64,000 nt of DNA from Nymphalis io. Taxonomy: Eukaryota; Arthropoda; Insecta; Lepidoptera; Nymphalidae. The notes under the pieces were generated by a model. The model did no database searches and was not told the origin of the DNA. It saw only the letters and a list, made by a program, of their open reading frames with translations. Below are positions 45,400 through 56,144 of this stretch, one piece after another (positions within the stretch are counted from its first letter, which is position 1; each line of letters begins with the position of its first letter). The DNA is taken from the NCBI RefSeq assembly GCF_905147045.1, contig NC_065891.1, forward strand, positions 10,735,001 to 10,799,000, given 5' to 3'. Position numbers and translations under genes: made by a program.

Positions 45400-46680
45400 A
45401 TATATATGTAGTATAATAAATTTTAAAAATGGAATCTCTACCGATTCAAGCGGCAACCGATTTAAGTACTTCGTTATATTTGCATGTTTAATTTTATTAG
45501 GAAATCAATTGTTTCATTTGCTTCCCCACCTAATAAGCTTTACAACAAACCATTTATTAAGTACTTGTGTTTAGTACCAGAGTTAATTTAAAATAAGTAA
45601 GTAGTTAAAATAATACTTTCACCGTAGAGGAAATATCTAGACCTGAAAACAATCGGTAAAGGAACTCAGCGTTTTACAAGCTTATAAACAAAAATATAAG
45701 ATTGATAATAATATAATTACTAAATTCCTTATTTTGCCATCACTTAATACTAAAAATTAAATTAACGTATAAAATATATTTAAGCAAATTTTTATTTTAT
45801 TACATAAAAACGAAAAATGTTCAAATTAAACAGATTTTGATTAGAATATAAAGCGTGTAACGTTATTTATAATTTTGTCAAATGTATTATTATAGTATAC
45901 AAAATTTAATACATGAAAACTCCTGAAGGTAAATTAATTACCAAGGTGCTATAACATATTACTCTTATCGTAATAGGCTTTGGCACAAAAGCTATTTTTA
46001 CAGTTACTTATCACGAAGCCATTTGCAGCAAGCAATGAAGCAGTTTACTTATTTCATTATTTTCCCAGTGGTGACGTGTTCTACACTTGAATTTTAACCG
46101 ATAATTGCGAGTACGTTTCGTTTGGTTACATTGTGTTCATATTCAATCATGTGCTCGGCAATGAGGAAACATCATATGTGTCGAATAAATAGCTGCCACA
46201 TATATATATACGTACCCACAGAGGAAAGGCATTAGCGCAGCAGTAAGACATTTACATACTGTAACAATTGTCTCTTCTATATAACGAAAATAAAATATGT
46301 GGCATTAGGGCTAAAATATTGACAAGCGTCTGGCCGCTATTTTACATGTTAAATTAAAATCGATTCAAGCACAATTAATAAATAAATAAAGTGTATCTTA
46401 TAAATTCGTTATAGTTGCATAACGCCTATATTGCGATTTGCACAACTCTATTACACTTTCTTATAAAAAGTGAATAACGGAGTACTAAATTAAATTACCG
46501 GAGAAAATAAATTATGAACCCACGCAATCAACTACAGGAAAGTAGCACTTAGTCAATTAGCCTATTATATCCGATAGTAGTAATGTGATAAACTTTTTGT
46601 TTGCAATTTTTAATAGTAACAATCAATATCTGATATTGAATATCTCGGATGTTGATACTAAATTAAACGCTAAACAGAAC
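45400..46680. other. AT-rich intergenic sequence with a SINE-C relic
   Basis: 46085-46260 shows degraded SINE-C order (AATCATGTGCTCGGCAATGA, then GAGGAAAGGCATTAGCGCAG). Nothing else recognised. Confidence 0.4.
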
Positions 46681-46682
46681 TA

Positions 46683-46862
46683 CTTAGTATTGTTATGTTC
46701 CAGTTTGAAGGAATAGTGAGCCAGTGTAACAGGCACCAAGCACCGCAAGCTCCAAACCTTCTCCTCAAAAAGAGGACAGGAGGCCTTTAGCCCAGCAGTG
46801 GGACATTCACAGGCTGTTACGGTTACGGTTACGGTAACAGGCGCAAGGCTTTTCTTCCCTTC
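46683..46862 (+). repeat. SINE-C fragment nested in a SINE-B
   Basis: SINE-B sequence (TTGTTATGTTCCAGTTTGAA to GAGCCAGTGTAACAGGC) is interrupted by the 3' part of a SINE-C (CTCCAAACCTTCTCCTC to GGACATTCACAGGCTGTTAC and three TTACGG-like units), after which SINE-B resumes (TAACAGGCGCAAGG). TAACAGGC is repeated on both sides (46727-46734 and 46835-46842) with similar following bases, consistent with a target duplication. Confidence 0.75.
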
Positions 46863-46864
46863 TT

Positions 46865-47628
46865 TCAACTTACATCTTAAACATTAATTAACGAGATCGA
46901 GCTAAGATCTTACTCAGTTAAATAAATAAAATAAACATTAAAAAGAACGCTTTCGTGCGAAAGTTTAAAAAGAAAGCGACAAAGATAAATTGCTAAAATC
47001 TGTTGATGTAAATTAGTATTTTAAAAAGCAAAAGTCAGTTCGAGTTCCTTAAAACTTTGTTATTTTTATACAGAGGAGACGAGTCAAAAGAGTTATTTTT
47101 TCTACAAATGACCGGGAGAATTTTACGGAAAAGAATAATTTCATGGTTTCCTTCTAAGCGGAATGATATTACTTTTTATAACAACTATAACGAGGTACGG
47201 AATTCTTAAATATGCCTAATACTTTTCTTTATATATCGAGAACTTAACCAAAAAGCCTTTATGAAAATAAACTGTACTCGTATTAATTAATACACATTTT
47301 TATGGATACATCTAAAGATTAAATTCATATTCTTATATTTAGAGAAGTGTATTAAATAATATACTAAAATTAATAACCACACTCAGTTCTAGGATTTTTA
47401 AATATGTTATTATAACTGTCAGATATGATAAGCTACGTGACCTTTATAAACCACCGCAAGTAGGAAGTGTGCAGGAATGCCTCCACACTTGAAAAGCTAT
47501 TTAGATCGAAGCCGTTGTATATCTGCTATTCCTTATTAATAAAATAGTCACGTATTATATTCACTGATCAATTTCATAACAATGATTTTTAATATAAAAT
47601 ATCTTCATTCTATATAATATGTAGGTAT
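46865..47628. other. AT-rich intergenic sequence, nothing recognised
   Basis: No repeat family or exon supported. Confidence 0.45.
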
Positions 47629-47634
47629 GTTTAT

Positions 47635-47845
47635 TAAATAGATAGGTGGACGGGCAAATGGGCCATGTAATGGTAAGCTGTCCACATTATAGACATTGGT
47701 GCAGTAATAAATGTCAACTATTCCTTACATCGCCACCAACCTTGGGAACTAAGATGTTATGTCCCTTAATTACACTGACTTACCCTTCAAACCGGAATAC
47801 AATAATAGTGAATTTGCTGTTTGGCGGCCAACAACTACCACTAAG
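47635..47845 (-). repeat. SINE-B copy, partial
   Basis: GTGGACGGGCAAATGGGCC, ACCAACCTTGGGAACTAAG and GATGTTATGTCCCTTAATT are recognisable. The 5' end in element orientation is missing. Confidence 0.7.
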
Positions 47846-48062
47846 TCTTTTTTATTACTTAATGGTAGGTTGCTAGTTTTTTGGTTCAGTTTTCAATCTC
47901 TGCACATTACAAATATTCGTATTGGTCAATGAATAACTGTGACACTTGTATTTTTGTTGTAGGCAGTGGCAACGACAAACATGATTTATCCATCAACTCA
48001 CTTTTCAAGTTCACTTCGAAAGAAATGTAATAGAAAAAATACGTTTAATTTATTTATTTATT

Positions 48063-48183
48063 TTGCATTGGCGATGTGAGGAATTTTTAATATTCCTAAC
48101 CACGACAATGTCCATGGGCAGTGGTCCATTTACCATCAGGTCAGGCTTATATACTCGTCCGCCAAACTATTCTATAAAAAAAA
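48063..48183 (+). repeat. SINE-B 3' fragment
   Basis: ATTGGCGATGTGAGGAAT, ATGTCCATGGGCAGTGG, TTACCATCAGGTCAGGC and ATTCTATAAAAAAAA match the 3' half of the element. It is 5'-truncated. Confidence 0.65.
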
Positions 48184-48189
48184 GTTTCA

Positions 48190-48820
48190 ACTAAATCGGA
48201 TAAACAAATCGTACGGACAGAAGTTGTATTTTTAATAATCAATAAGAAAAATAGCCATGCATATTCACTTCATAACTAAACTATTAATAAAGTGAGAGCA
48301 ATAAATTACAACGATCAAAAACTATAACTTTATAAACAATTCGTTAATGAAATTGAAACCGACAAGTTATTAAGAAAATAAATAAAAACCATGACAAAAA
48401 TTATTTATTCTTCTTTTTCCGATAATAGTATTTGATCTTTGTATTATTCTTGTCTGAAACTCTGTCATCCCTTTGATATCAGCTGCACTCGAAACATTCC
48501 GATACACAAATGATTCAATCTCAATACGTAATATTCAATGCATTTCGATACAATTTTCTGTACAAACCTTCCACATTGCTACAAATATCAATCCAACGCT
48601 TAATTTATTACAATTTGTTTTGCGACGTTACATGAATTTGTGATATTAAGCAACATTTTTTTATTAGTACTACTTTTGTATTTACTTTTTTAATTTTATT
48701 ATATTCATTTGTTAAATACCGATAACTTGAATTGTATGGTTCAATGGCAAATTAATTTAAAATAAAAATATTATATTCCAAAAATGCTATCTTTTAAAGA
48801 AATTCAAGACACTCATTACT
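48190..48820. other. AT-rich intergenic sequence, nothing recognised
   Basis: No repeat family or exon supported. Confidence 0.45.
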
Positions 48821-48825
48821 ATTAA

Positions 48826-49128
48826 CGATATGGCCCAGTGATTAAAACGCGTAAATCTTAACCGATGATCGTGGGTTCAAATCCGGACAAGCACCACTGA
48901 ATTTTCATGTGCTTAATTTGTGTTTATAATTCATCTCGTGCTTGACGGTGTAGGAAAACATCTAGGAAACCTGCATGTGTCAAATTTTATTGAAATTCTG
49001 CCACATGTATATTCCAATGGAATGCGGGTTGCATTGGAGCAGCGTGGTGGAATAAGCTCCAAACCTTCTCCTCAAAAAAAGAAAAGTGGGACTTAGCCCA
49101 GCAGTGGGACATTCACAGGCTGTTTACT
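48826..49128 (+). repeat. SINE-C copy, full length
   Basis: ACGATATGGCCCAGTGATTA, GATCGTGGGTTCAAATCCGG, GCATTGGAGCAGCGTGGTGG and GCAGTGGGACATTCACAGGC appear in the canonical order, with a small duplication of the AATGCGGGTTG region. Confidence 0.8.
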
Positions 49129-49129
49129 G

Positions 49130-49670
49130 GTTTTACTATTACTATTATAATTTTTTACGAAGATCATAATGATCGTTATTTATTATCAGAGCAAAATTAA
49201 TATAAAGCTCAAATATTATTTACAGCAAAAATCTATGAAAAATTTACATATGACCTGCTAATATTAATAGTTTTCGGTATATCAGTAAGAGAGTAATAGA
49301 GTTAGCACACATACATACATACATATATATAGTAATATACACTTTGTCGTAACTTGCCACTTGACGGCGCTGCAGTACATTAACTATTATATCGTTCAAT
49401 AGAACCACATTTGGTATACATACACAAGCAGAACAACTACTGCGGTGTTTTGATATCATATGTATATAATAATTTTGTTCAGCGATTTTCGAATGGAAAT
49501 ATTTTAACATCTTCTACATCTTCTGTTCTCACTTAGTCTTAATTGAATAACTTAAAACTGCATATTCATTCATAATTGTAAATAAATGTTGTTATGTCAC
49601 CTCGTTAATAAATTATATACTGTTGAAATAACTGTAATTGTATTATAATATTAACTTATTATTTGCTACT
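49130..49670. other. AT-rich intergenic sequence, nothing recognised
   Basis: A CATA tetranucleotide run lies near 49308-49325. The 88-residue minus frame at 49244-49510 has no support. Confidence 0.45.
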
Positions 49671-49671
49671 G

Positions 49672-50090
49672 TACTAATATTATAAATGCGAAAATTAGAC
49701 TGTTATTTGTTTGTTTTTTTACGCTTTCACGTCTTAACTACTGAACCGATCATCATGAAATTTTGCATACGAAATGCAAGGATACAGAAAGGACGCCACG
49801 GTAGCATGCGAAAGCGATCCCGTGGCACTCCTCGTTAAGACGGAAAGGATACCGCTGGTTTTTTAGTGGGTATCCCGATGTTCGGGGCGCACTTGGCGCC
49901 TTGGACACTGGCGAGTCCCACATACCCCCTCACTGTTCCCGTGGGGGAAACGCGTAATGTGTTTTTCCAGCGTTAAAAAAAAGGATACAGAAAGGAACAT
50001 TAGGGTCCTAACTTCCCACTCACACGCAGACAATACTGCGAGCAGAAACTAATAATGAATATGAGAAATAAGTAGACAACTTGTAATACA
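49672..50090 (+). repeat. Repeat family G, host of a 187-bp insertion
   Basis: ACTAATATTATAAATGCGAA, TTTACGCTTTCACG and ACTGAACCGATCATCATG are typical of a repeat common in Lepidoptera. It is interrupted at 49794-49980 by a family E element and resumes at 49997 with ACATTAGGGTCCTAACTTCC. Confidence 0.6.
49794..49980 (+). mobile_element. 187-bp retroposed element with 16-bp target duplication
   Basis: Flanked by the exact direct repeat AAGGATACAGAAAGGA (49778-49793 and 49981-49996). It contains TTCGGGGCGCACTTGGCGCC and ends in TTAAAAAA, an A-tail, so it integrated by target-primed reverse transcription. The reverse-oriented relative at 25561-25740 shows that it is the 3' end of a larger family. 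Confidence 0.8.
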
Positions 50091-50114
50091 TTGGGGATTT
50101 TAACTAGTAGGATT

Positions 50115-50375
50115 TTTTAAAGAAAGTAGTCGGACAAGGATATGGGCCACGTGATGGTAAGTGGTCACCAACGCCCAAAGACATTGGCATTGTAAGAAAT
50201 ATTAACCATCGCTTAATTATCTAGCGAACTAAGATGTTATGTCTCTTGTGCCTGTAATTAGCTAGTTCACTCACCATTCAAACTGAAATACAACAATACC
50301 AAGTACTGCCTTTTTTGCGTTAGAATAGTTGGTACCTACCCAGATGAACTTGCACAAAGCCCTACCACCAGTAGT
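50115..50375 (-). repeat. SINE-B copy
   Basis: GGACAAGGATATGGGCCACG, TGATGGTAAGTGGTCACC and ACCCAGATGAACTTGCACAA are present, with deletions in the middle and near GCGTTAGAATAGTTGG. Confidence 0.75.
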
Positions 50376-50467
50376 ATATAAAACGATAAGATTTTAACGA
50401 TTTGATTTTAACAAAGCTACGAGGTTTTTTTACCGCAGATGCCCATGCAGATTCTATCAATTATGCT
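50331..50467. repeat. Inverted near-identical partner of 39003-39138
   Basis: See the entry at 39003. The part outside SINE-B (50376-50467) is the best-matched portion, with one mismatch in about 90 bases. Confidence 0.75.
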
Positions 50468-50479
50468 AAGCTAATTACT

Positions 50480-50862
50480 TAAACGAAATCCTAACATAAT
50501 TTCTTTCTTAAAAGTGTTAGCATAAATTTTCATATCATTTTTGTAATACGATTTTATTTTATCAGCACTTTGTTTTCCATCAGAAACGATTAATTAACGA
50601 CACAATCTAATATTTCACGCTTGTGGAATTAGTATCTAATTTAGTTTTGGTTTGTATATGTTCAAATATGACCTTTGAGCTGTTGTAATAAAGTTCTAAT
50701 TAAAACAAAACGTATTTTTTTTATTTCATCTTAATTCCTTTCTTAATAAACCATTAATCTTTAACACATTTGTTTCCTTCTCCAACATAAGCTAACGCTT
50801 TTCAATTAACTCTAATCGGTCATGGTTCAAAAACTATAAGAATCTTCAAAACGTAAAAAAAA
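50480..50862 (+). other. Upstream region of the carboxypeptidase Q-like gene
   Basis: AT-rich with no repeat. It must include the 5' UTR and probably the promoter. No convincing TATA box and initiator pair could be picked out. Confidence 0.4.
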
Positions 50863-51074
50863 ATGTATCTAAAAACAATTTTGGCAATCATTTTTATATG
50901 TCATACAAAAGTTATAGAACAAAGTGATTTAGACGACGAAGAAACAAACTTTCTTAGAAATGAATGCAATTTCAATATGCCGTTATTAGAGAGACTTATG
51001 TCTTATAAACCTGTTATAAATTATATTATGGCTACGGTTAAATCTAAGATGATTTCAGAGGATTTTTATGAAAA
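50863..51074 (+). CDS. Exon 1, carboxypeptidase Q-like
   Basis: The start is the first ATG in the context AAAAAAATG. Residues 1-70 include the signal peptide and a charged propeptide. The donor is GTAAGTAAA at 51075, leaving two bases of Lys71, so the intron is phase 2. Confidence 0.88.
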
Positions 51075-52490
51075 GTAAGTAAAACCGAACTGATATATAT
51101 TAAGCATTATTTAAATACGCACCTTTAGACATTATGTTCGTGTTTTCGTAAAATATTTAAATTAACGAAATAAATTTATATTGTATAAAAATACTTTAAT
51201 TTTATGATAGATATTCAACATTCATCGATACGTTTGGGGCTCGTCCTGCTGGAAGTAAGAACTTGGAAAATGCAATAGATTATATGAACCAACTAACATA
51301 CCACAGTGGAATAAAAAATGTTTTTACGGAGAATGTTACGGTATATATTTACACTATCAATATAGGTGTTTTTTATGGTTAAGTTATGAGACAGTCTTTG
51401 ATTGCAGGTACCACATTGGCAACGGGTCTTTGAATCTGTAAAAATGATACATCCTCGTTTAAAATATATCTCAGCAATTGGTCTAGGACCCAGCGTTGAA
51501 ACTCCTCGTTATGGCCTAGTTGCGGATGTAATTGTTGTTGGCAGCTTTGAAGAATTGGATGAAATCGATAATGTAGAAGGAAAAATAGTTTTACTTAATG
51601 CTAGATTTACTTCATATCGGGAAACCGTAAAATACAGAGTTCATTCTGCAGTAAAAGCTGCTCAAAAGGGCGCCGTTGCAGTATTAATTAGAAGTCTTAC
51701 ACCTTTTTCGTTGTATACTCCTCACACAGGTGCATTAGCATATAAGCAAAATGTAAAAAAGATACCAGCGGCTGCTATTACTGTAGAAGATGCCGATTAC
51801 ATTCAAAGATTATATGATTATAGAGAAAGAATTACAATAAACATAACTATGTCAAGTACTATGAGTAAAAAAATATCTCGTAATACTATTATTAATCTGC
51901 AGGGAAGTGTTGAACCACAAAAGGTAGTGATAGTTTCAGGTCACATAGATAGTTGGGATGTTGGCCAAGGAGCTATCGACAACGGTGGCGGGATGATGAT
52001 TAGCTGGTTTGTACCTGTGATATTGAAATTTTTGAATTTAAGACCCAGACGGACTATACGCTCTATTTTGTGGACAGCGGAAGAAGAGGGCCTAATTGGT
52101 GGAGCTGCGTATATAGGAAGACATTTGAATGACCTACATAACATTAATTTTATATTGGAATCAGATGCAGGAACCTTTAAACCTTTGGGCCTAGAAGTAG
52201 CTGGATCTAGATCGGCAAAATGCTTGATTGCAAACATTTTGACACTTTTTTCGCCGATTGATAAGATCAGATTTGTTAATAACACAGGATCAGAAATGTC
52301 ACTTTTTGTTAATAGTGGAATTCCCGGAGCATCATTGTTGAATCAAGATCGTAATTACTTTTTGTACCATCATACAAATGCTGATACCTTGACAGCTCAA
52401 AATAGGGAACATGTAATAAATTGTGCCGCATTTTGGGCAGCTATATCTTATGTTATTGCAGATATACCGATGCCAATTCCACGAGATTAA
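50863..52490 (+). CDS. Carboxypeptidase Q-like M28 metallopeptidase (three-exon gene span)
   Basis: Three exons (50863-51074, 51211-51340, 51408-52490) join into a 474-residue protein, close to the usual length of carboxypeptidase Q (plasma glutamate carboxypeptidase). It begins with a hydrophobic signal peptide (MYLKTILAIIFICHTKV), so it should be secreted or lysosomal. The propeptide and a PA-like insert (about 150-260) precede the M28 catalytic part: GHIDSWDVGQGAIDNGGG (His293, Asp305), LWTAEEEGLIG (Glu339 catalytic, Glu340 metal), ILESDAGT (Asp367) and YHHTNADT (His435/436). All ligands for two zincs are present, so it is predicted active in releasing amino acids from dipeptides or unblocked peptides. 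No stop or frameshift. Substrate is inferred from the family. Confidence 0.92.
51211..51340 (+). CDS. Exon 2, carboxypeptidase Q-like
   Basis: The acceptor ATTTTATGATAG is followed by one base completing Lys71 and 43 codons beginning YSTFIDTFGARPAGSKNLEN. FGARPAGS is a conserved family segment. The donor GTATATATT is weak, but the frame join to exon 3 (ENVT-VPHW) is exact. Confidence 0.88.
51408..52490 (+). CDS. Exon 3, carboxypeptidase Q-like, catalytic part
   Basis: The acceptor TTTGATTGCAG is followed by 360 codons and TAA. It carries the PA-like insert and all catalytic and zinc residues (see the gene entry). The frame is open slightly upstream of the acceptor, so a start there would be artefactual. 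Confidence 0.92.
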   Translation, partial: VPHWQRVFESVKMIHPRLKYISAIGLGPSVETPRYGLVADVIVVGSFEELDEIDNVEGKIVLLNARFTSYRETVKYRVHSAVKAAQKGAVAVLIRSLTPFSLYTPHTGALAYKQNVKKIPAAAITVEDADYIQRLYDYRERITINITMSSTMSKKISRNTIINLQGSVEPQKVVIVSGHIDSWDVGQGAIDNGGGMMISWFVPVILKFLNLRPRRTIRSILWTAEEEGLIGGAAYIGRHLNDLHNINFILESDAGTFKPLGLEVAGSRSAKCLIANILTLFSPIDKIRFVNNTGSEMSLFVNSGIPGASLLNQDRNYFLYHHTNADTLTAQNREHVINCAAFWAAISYVIADIPMPIPRD

Positions 52491-52613
52491 TATATACGAT
52501 AAAAAATACTATTGCTTTAGAAAAAAATGTAAACACAAATAATGATTTCGTTTTGGTTTATATCGATATTTCCCTGTACTTTTTTTGTACTTAAATTTTA
52601 GTGACAATATTTA

Positions 52614-52619
52614 AATAAA
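52614..52619 (+). terminator. Polyadenylation signal AATAAA
   Basis: First AATAAA after the stop codon, 124 bases downstream, followed by a T/G-rich stretch (GTGTGTGTTTATTTTT) typical of a downstream element. Well placed for the 3' end of the peptidase transcript. Confidence 0.65.
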
Positions 52620-52639
52620 AAGTGTGTGTTTATTTTTAA

Positions 52640-55420
52640 TTTAATTTGATGTTTGACTTTCTTTAATTTTAGGATTTTCTTAATATACATAAATTAGGAA
52701 ATATAAACACGTTTTACAAGCTATTGCTTTGGGATTTCAGATGGAATTGCTTTATTCTGAGAACGAAGAGAAGACTAGCGCTGACTCGTATTCCATACCA
52801 ACGAGTAATTCTACCATATAAGCTCTTGTAGCTTTTTAAATTAGGTTTTAACTTAACTGTTCTTAGTTTTAAATCCCAATTATATATATTTAATATATAT
52901 TTAAGCATATATATAAATATGCTTTTTACCAGCAAGATATTTTCTATATCGAATTTGTGTTAGTATAATATAATTAAACTTAGAACATTACTCTTAGCTC
53001 GCTAGCTAGCTATTTTATTATGGATCTTCTCTCATATTATTTTTATAAAAGATTGATTACAAATCTTTATTAGTTCTCTTATAAATATATTCGGTATAGT
53101 CTATAGAGGATTAAGAAAAAGTGTTCGTTCGTGTAATACACATCTTATAATAATCTCTTCTACGAATAGCATCATTTATCATACAATGGTTAGATTGAGT
53201 AGAGATCCCCGCTTAATTAGCTCATAACAAATATTTCTGATAAAGCGTTCGAGTTACACAAGTAGAAGTACATGTGCGTGTCTTTTCATAAGGGTAAGGT
53301 ATTAGCGCCCATTCTATTATTTCACATCTTCAGTGCATTTATACCATTCACAAATTATTCTATCCGTTTAAATTTAATGTTTTTACAAAATCTTAGTGTA
53401 ATATTATTAATATTAAAATATTCTTTTCGAACGAAATTCTAAAAATCCGCTTCAACTAAGTAGTGTTTTTTAATTTAAATTATATGAAAAAATGTTCGTT
53501 TTTTTTTCATACATTTCCATTTTGATCGCTACGATTGATTATGGTTGAAAATTAAAATTCCAATTCGGTCAGCGGTATTGTTTTCGTACTCACCCGACCA
53601 TATTTTGTTGTTACCCAATGTTTTCATATTAATTATTCATACTTGTATATTATATAACAGAGAAAAGAATCGTATATTTTTCATTATTATTTACAACACA
53701 GTTTGGTGTAAATTGATGAAAGCATAATAGGATTTAATCGTGTTTTAATGTTACTCAGGTTTTTTTTAAATACCAGCAAAGGAATAGCAAAAATATAATT
53801 ATAATATGCATCGATTTAAATTCAAAGTTGATTCAATGCATACAGCTTCTGTGTACCAACGCTTACGTTTAGCCTGTGGTCTCATATAAACGCCATCGGC
53901 CGCTGACAAAATCGTACCGTACGCCGCGTTACGGTACTTACTACAGAAACGTGCTGTTGTGTTCTCTTTAAAACGTTGATATTGGTATATTGACGTCACG
54001 TCTCTAGTTATAGTTATTAATGCAGCATAACTGTCGTGACTAACGACATTATTAGAGCAAGATCCCAGAGCCCCCAGACCTGACTTTTATTCTGATGGAC
54101 AAAATATGTACAATGGAGTAGTATTAGTGTGTACAGTGAACGTATACATACCCGCTAGTTTGGGTCGACGGCCAATTCTCAGCTACCAGGTGCTACATGT
54201 ACGTTAAAATTGCCCTGGGGTCTTGGAGTATATAAAGTGTCAACATAATAAAAAACAACTCGTGAGCACTTTTTATTGATTATTATGGTGGTCGAGACTG
54301 AAATATGTATCGTAAGTTTACGCTGAAAGCGGACGTTAGATATAGCACTTAATAGGAGACCATAGCCTTATTTGATATTCAAACGTCGAATTACATTTCA
54401 TATTATATTCCAGAGTGAGGACTGTGAGGGATAGAAACATTAATTGGTTTTGATTGATTGAACAGTCTAGTGGGAGCATGTTAGGTTCACCGAACTATCT
54501 TATTTATCTAAATCCCAAAAGTAATTACTTTACAATAGACATATTAAAGCGGATACTTTTAGTATAAAATTTTAATTTGTTTTAAAATTAAATAAGTTAC
54601 TACCTTTTGTTTCTGTTTTTGTTTTTAATTTAAATATTTCTTATTAATTATATTTAATTCATATTTATTTATAATTTATATTATATTTAATTTTTTTTTA
54701 TTTGTATATTTTGTTACCTCTTTTTGTAATTGTGTTTGGGAATGGTGTGTTCTTCTGTAATCGGTTATGCATAGTTAGTCTTAAGTTAATGTAAAGCGTA
54801 TTTTGAACGTGATTATGTACCACTGTTGGCGATCCACATAAACAAATACTGTTTTAGAATTATATTTACTTTATAATATAGTTTTCTAATTTGTTGATAC
54901 ATTACTTGGAAATTCTAGTGACAACATTTTAATTATCTTAACCCCAAAAGTAATTACTCAATAGATAGAAAATTATATATACTTTTAAATATAGTTTTCT
55001 AATTTGACGATACATTAAATTCATATTAATTGCACCCGTTCGTTTATTTATTTATAAAAAAGGTTTAAATAAACACCAAGCGTTAAATATGAATATTTAA
55101 ACGACGTTAATTTAAACAAATATTTACCAAAACCATAAACAAACATCTGCTATTTTAACAAAAAAAAACATCTGTGAATGATTTATGATGGTCGGCTAGT
55201 TCAAATAACTTGGCAATAAATCAATTCCATTGATTTATTGGTTATTTCCTTTTGCAAATATTGAGAAGTTGAACGAATTGAAAAGTTTATTAGGAACCAC
55301 TACAATACATGTCAAAAATCTGCTATTTTCGTGTTGATAATCAAACAAAGAACTTATAACAATTCTGTTTTAATTTTTATTTGAATATACTAGTCAATAT
55401 TTACATGCAAATAGCATTTA
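52640..55420. other. AT-rich intergenic sequence with one GC-richer patch
   Basis: Bases 53830-54230 are GC-richer, contain TGACGTCA (53991-53998) and a 66-residue minus-strand frame. I could not link it to any exon or repeat. Elsewhere nothing is recognised. Confidence 0.4.
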
Positions 55421-55425
55421 TCCGT

Positions 55426-55742
55426 CCGTATCCGTATCCGTAACAGCCTGTGAATGTCCCACTGCTGGGCTAAAGGCCTCCTCTCCTCTTTTTGAGGAGA
55501 AGGTTTGGAGCTTATTCCACCACGCTGCTCCAATGCGGGTTGGTAGATTTCACATGTGGCAGAATTTCAGTGAAATTAGACACATGCAGGTTTCCTCACG
55601 ATGTTTTCCTTCACCGTAAAGCACGAGATGAATTATAATCACAAATTAAGCACATGAAAATTCAGTGGTGCTTGCCCGGGTTTGAACCCACGATCATCGG
55701 TTAAGATTCACGCGTTCTTACCACTGGGTCATCTCGGCATAT
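55426..55742 (-). repeat. SINE-C copy, full length
   Basis: Minus orientation: tail of TCCGTA units (TATCCGTATCCGTAACAGCC), CACGCTGCTCCAATGCGGG, TCCTCACGATGTTTTCCTTC, B box GCCCGGGTTTGAACCCACGA, and head CACTGGGTCATCTCGGC. Confidence 0.85.
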
Positions 55743-55894
55743 AGCATTTAATTAATTATTAATTTTTACAAAAAACATTCTTAAATCGAAACTGTTTCAT
55801 TTTTGTTCTTAAAGGTTTTCAACAAAGATCTATGTTATGTCCGTTGGGCCTGTACATAAACAAATATAATATATATATTTAAATACTTATTTAA

Positions 55895-56138
55895 TAATAT
55901 CCTAGGACAATATTCACACACGGCCATCTCATCCCAAATTAAGCATACAACTGATATACTACATATACTACTCTTCTTTTGTAAATACATTCTTATATAG
56001 ATAATTAAACCCAGACTCAGAACAAACATGCATCTTCATGCACACAAATGTCTGTCCTGAATGGGAATCGAATCAACAAAACCCACAACCTTCAACGTAA
56101 AGGCAAGTATCTACCAACCACGCCAGCTGGCTCGTCTT
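55895..56138 (-). repeat. SINE-D copy
   Basis: ACACGGCCATCTCATCCCA, TGCACACAAATGTCTGTCCT and CACGCCAGCTGGCTCGTC mark tail, body and head. A short deletion removes part of the body near AAGCATACAACTG. Confidence 0.8.
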
Positions 56139-56144
56139 AATATC

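Noticed and set aside
53799..53999. 66-residue minus frame in a GC-richer patch with TGACGTCA
   Set aside because: No splice sites, domain or repeat match; the CRE-like site alone is not evidence of a promoter.
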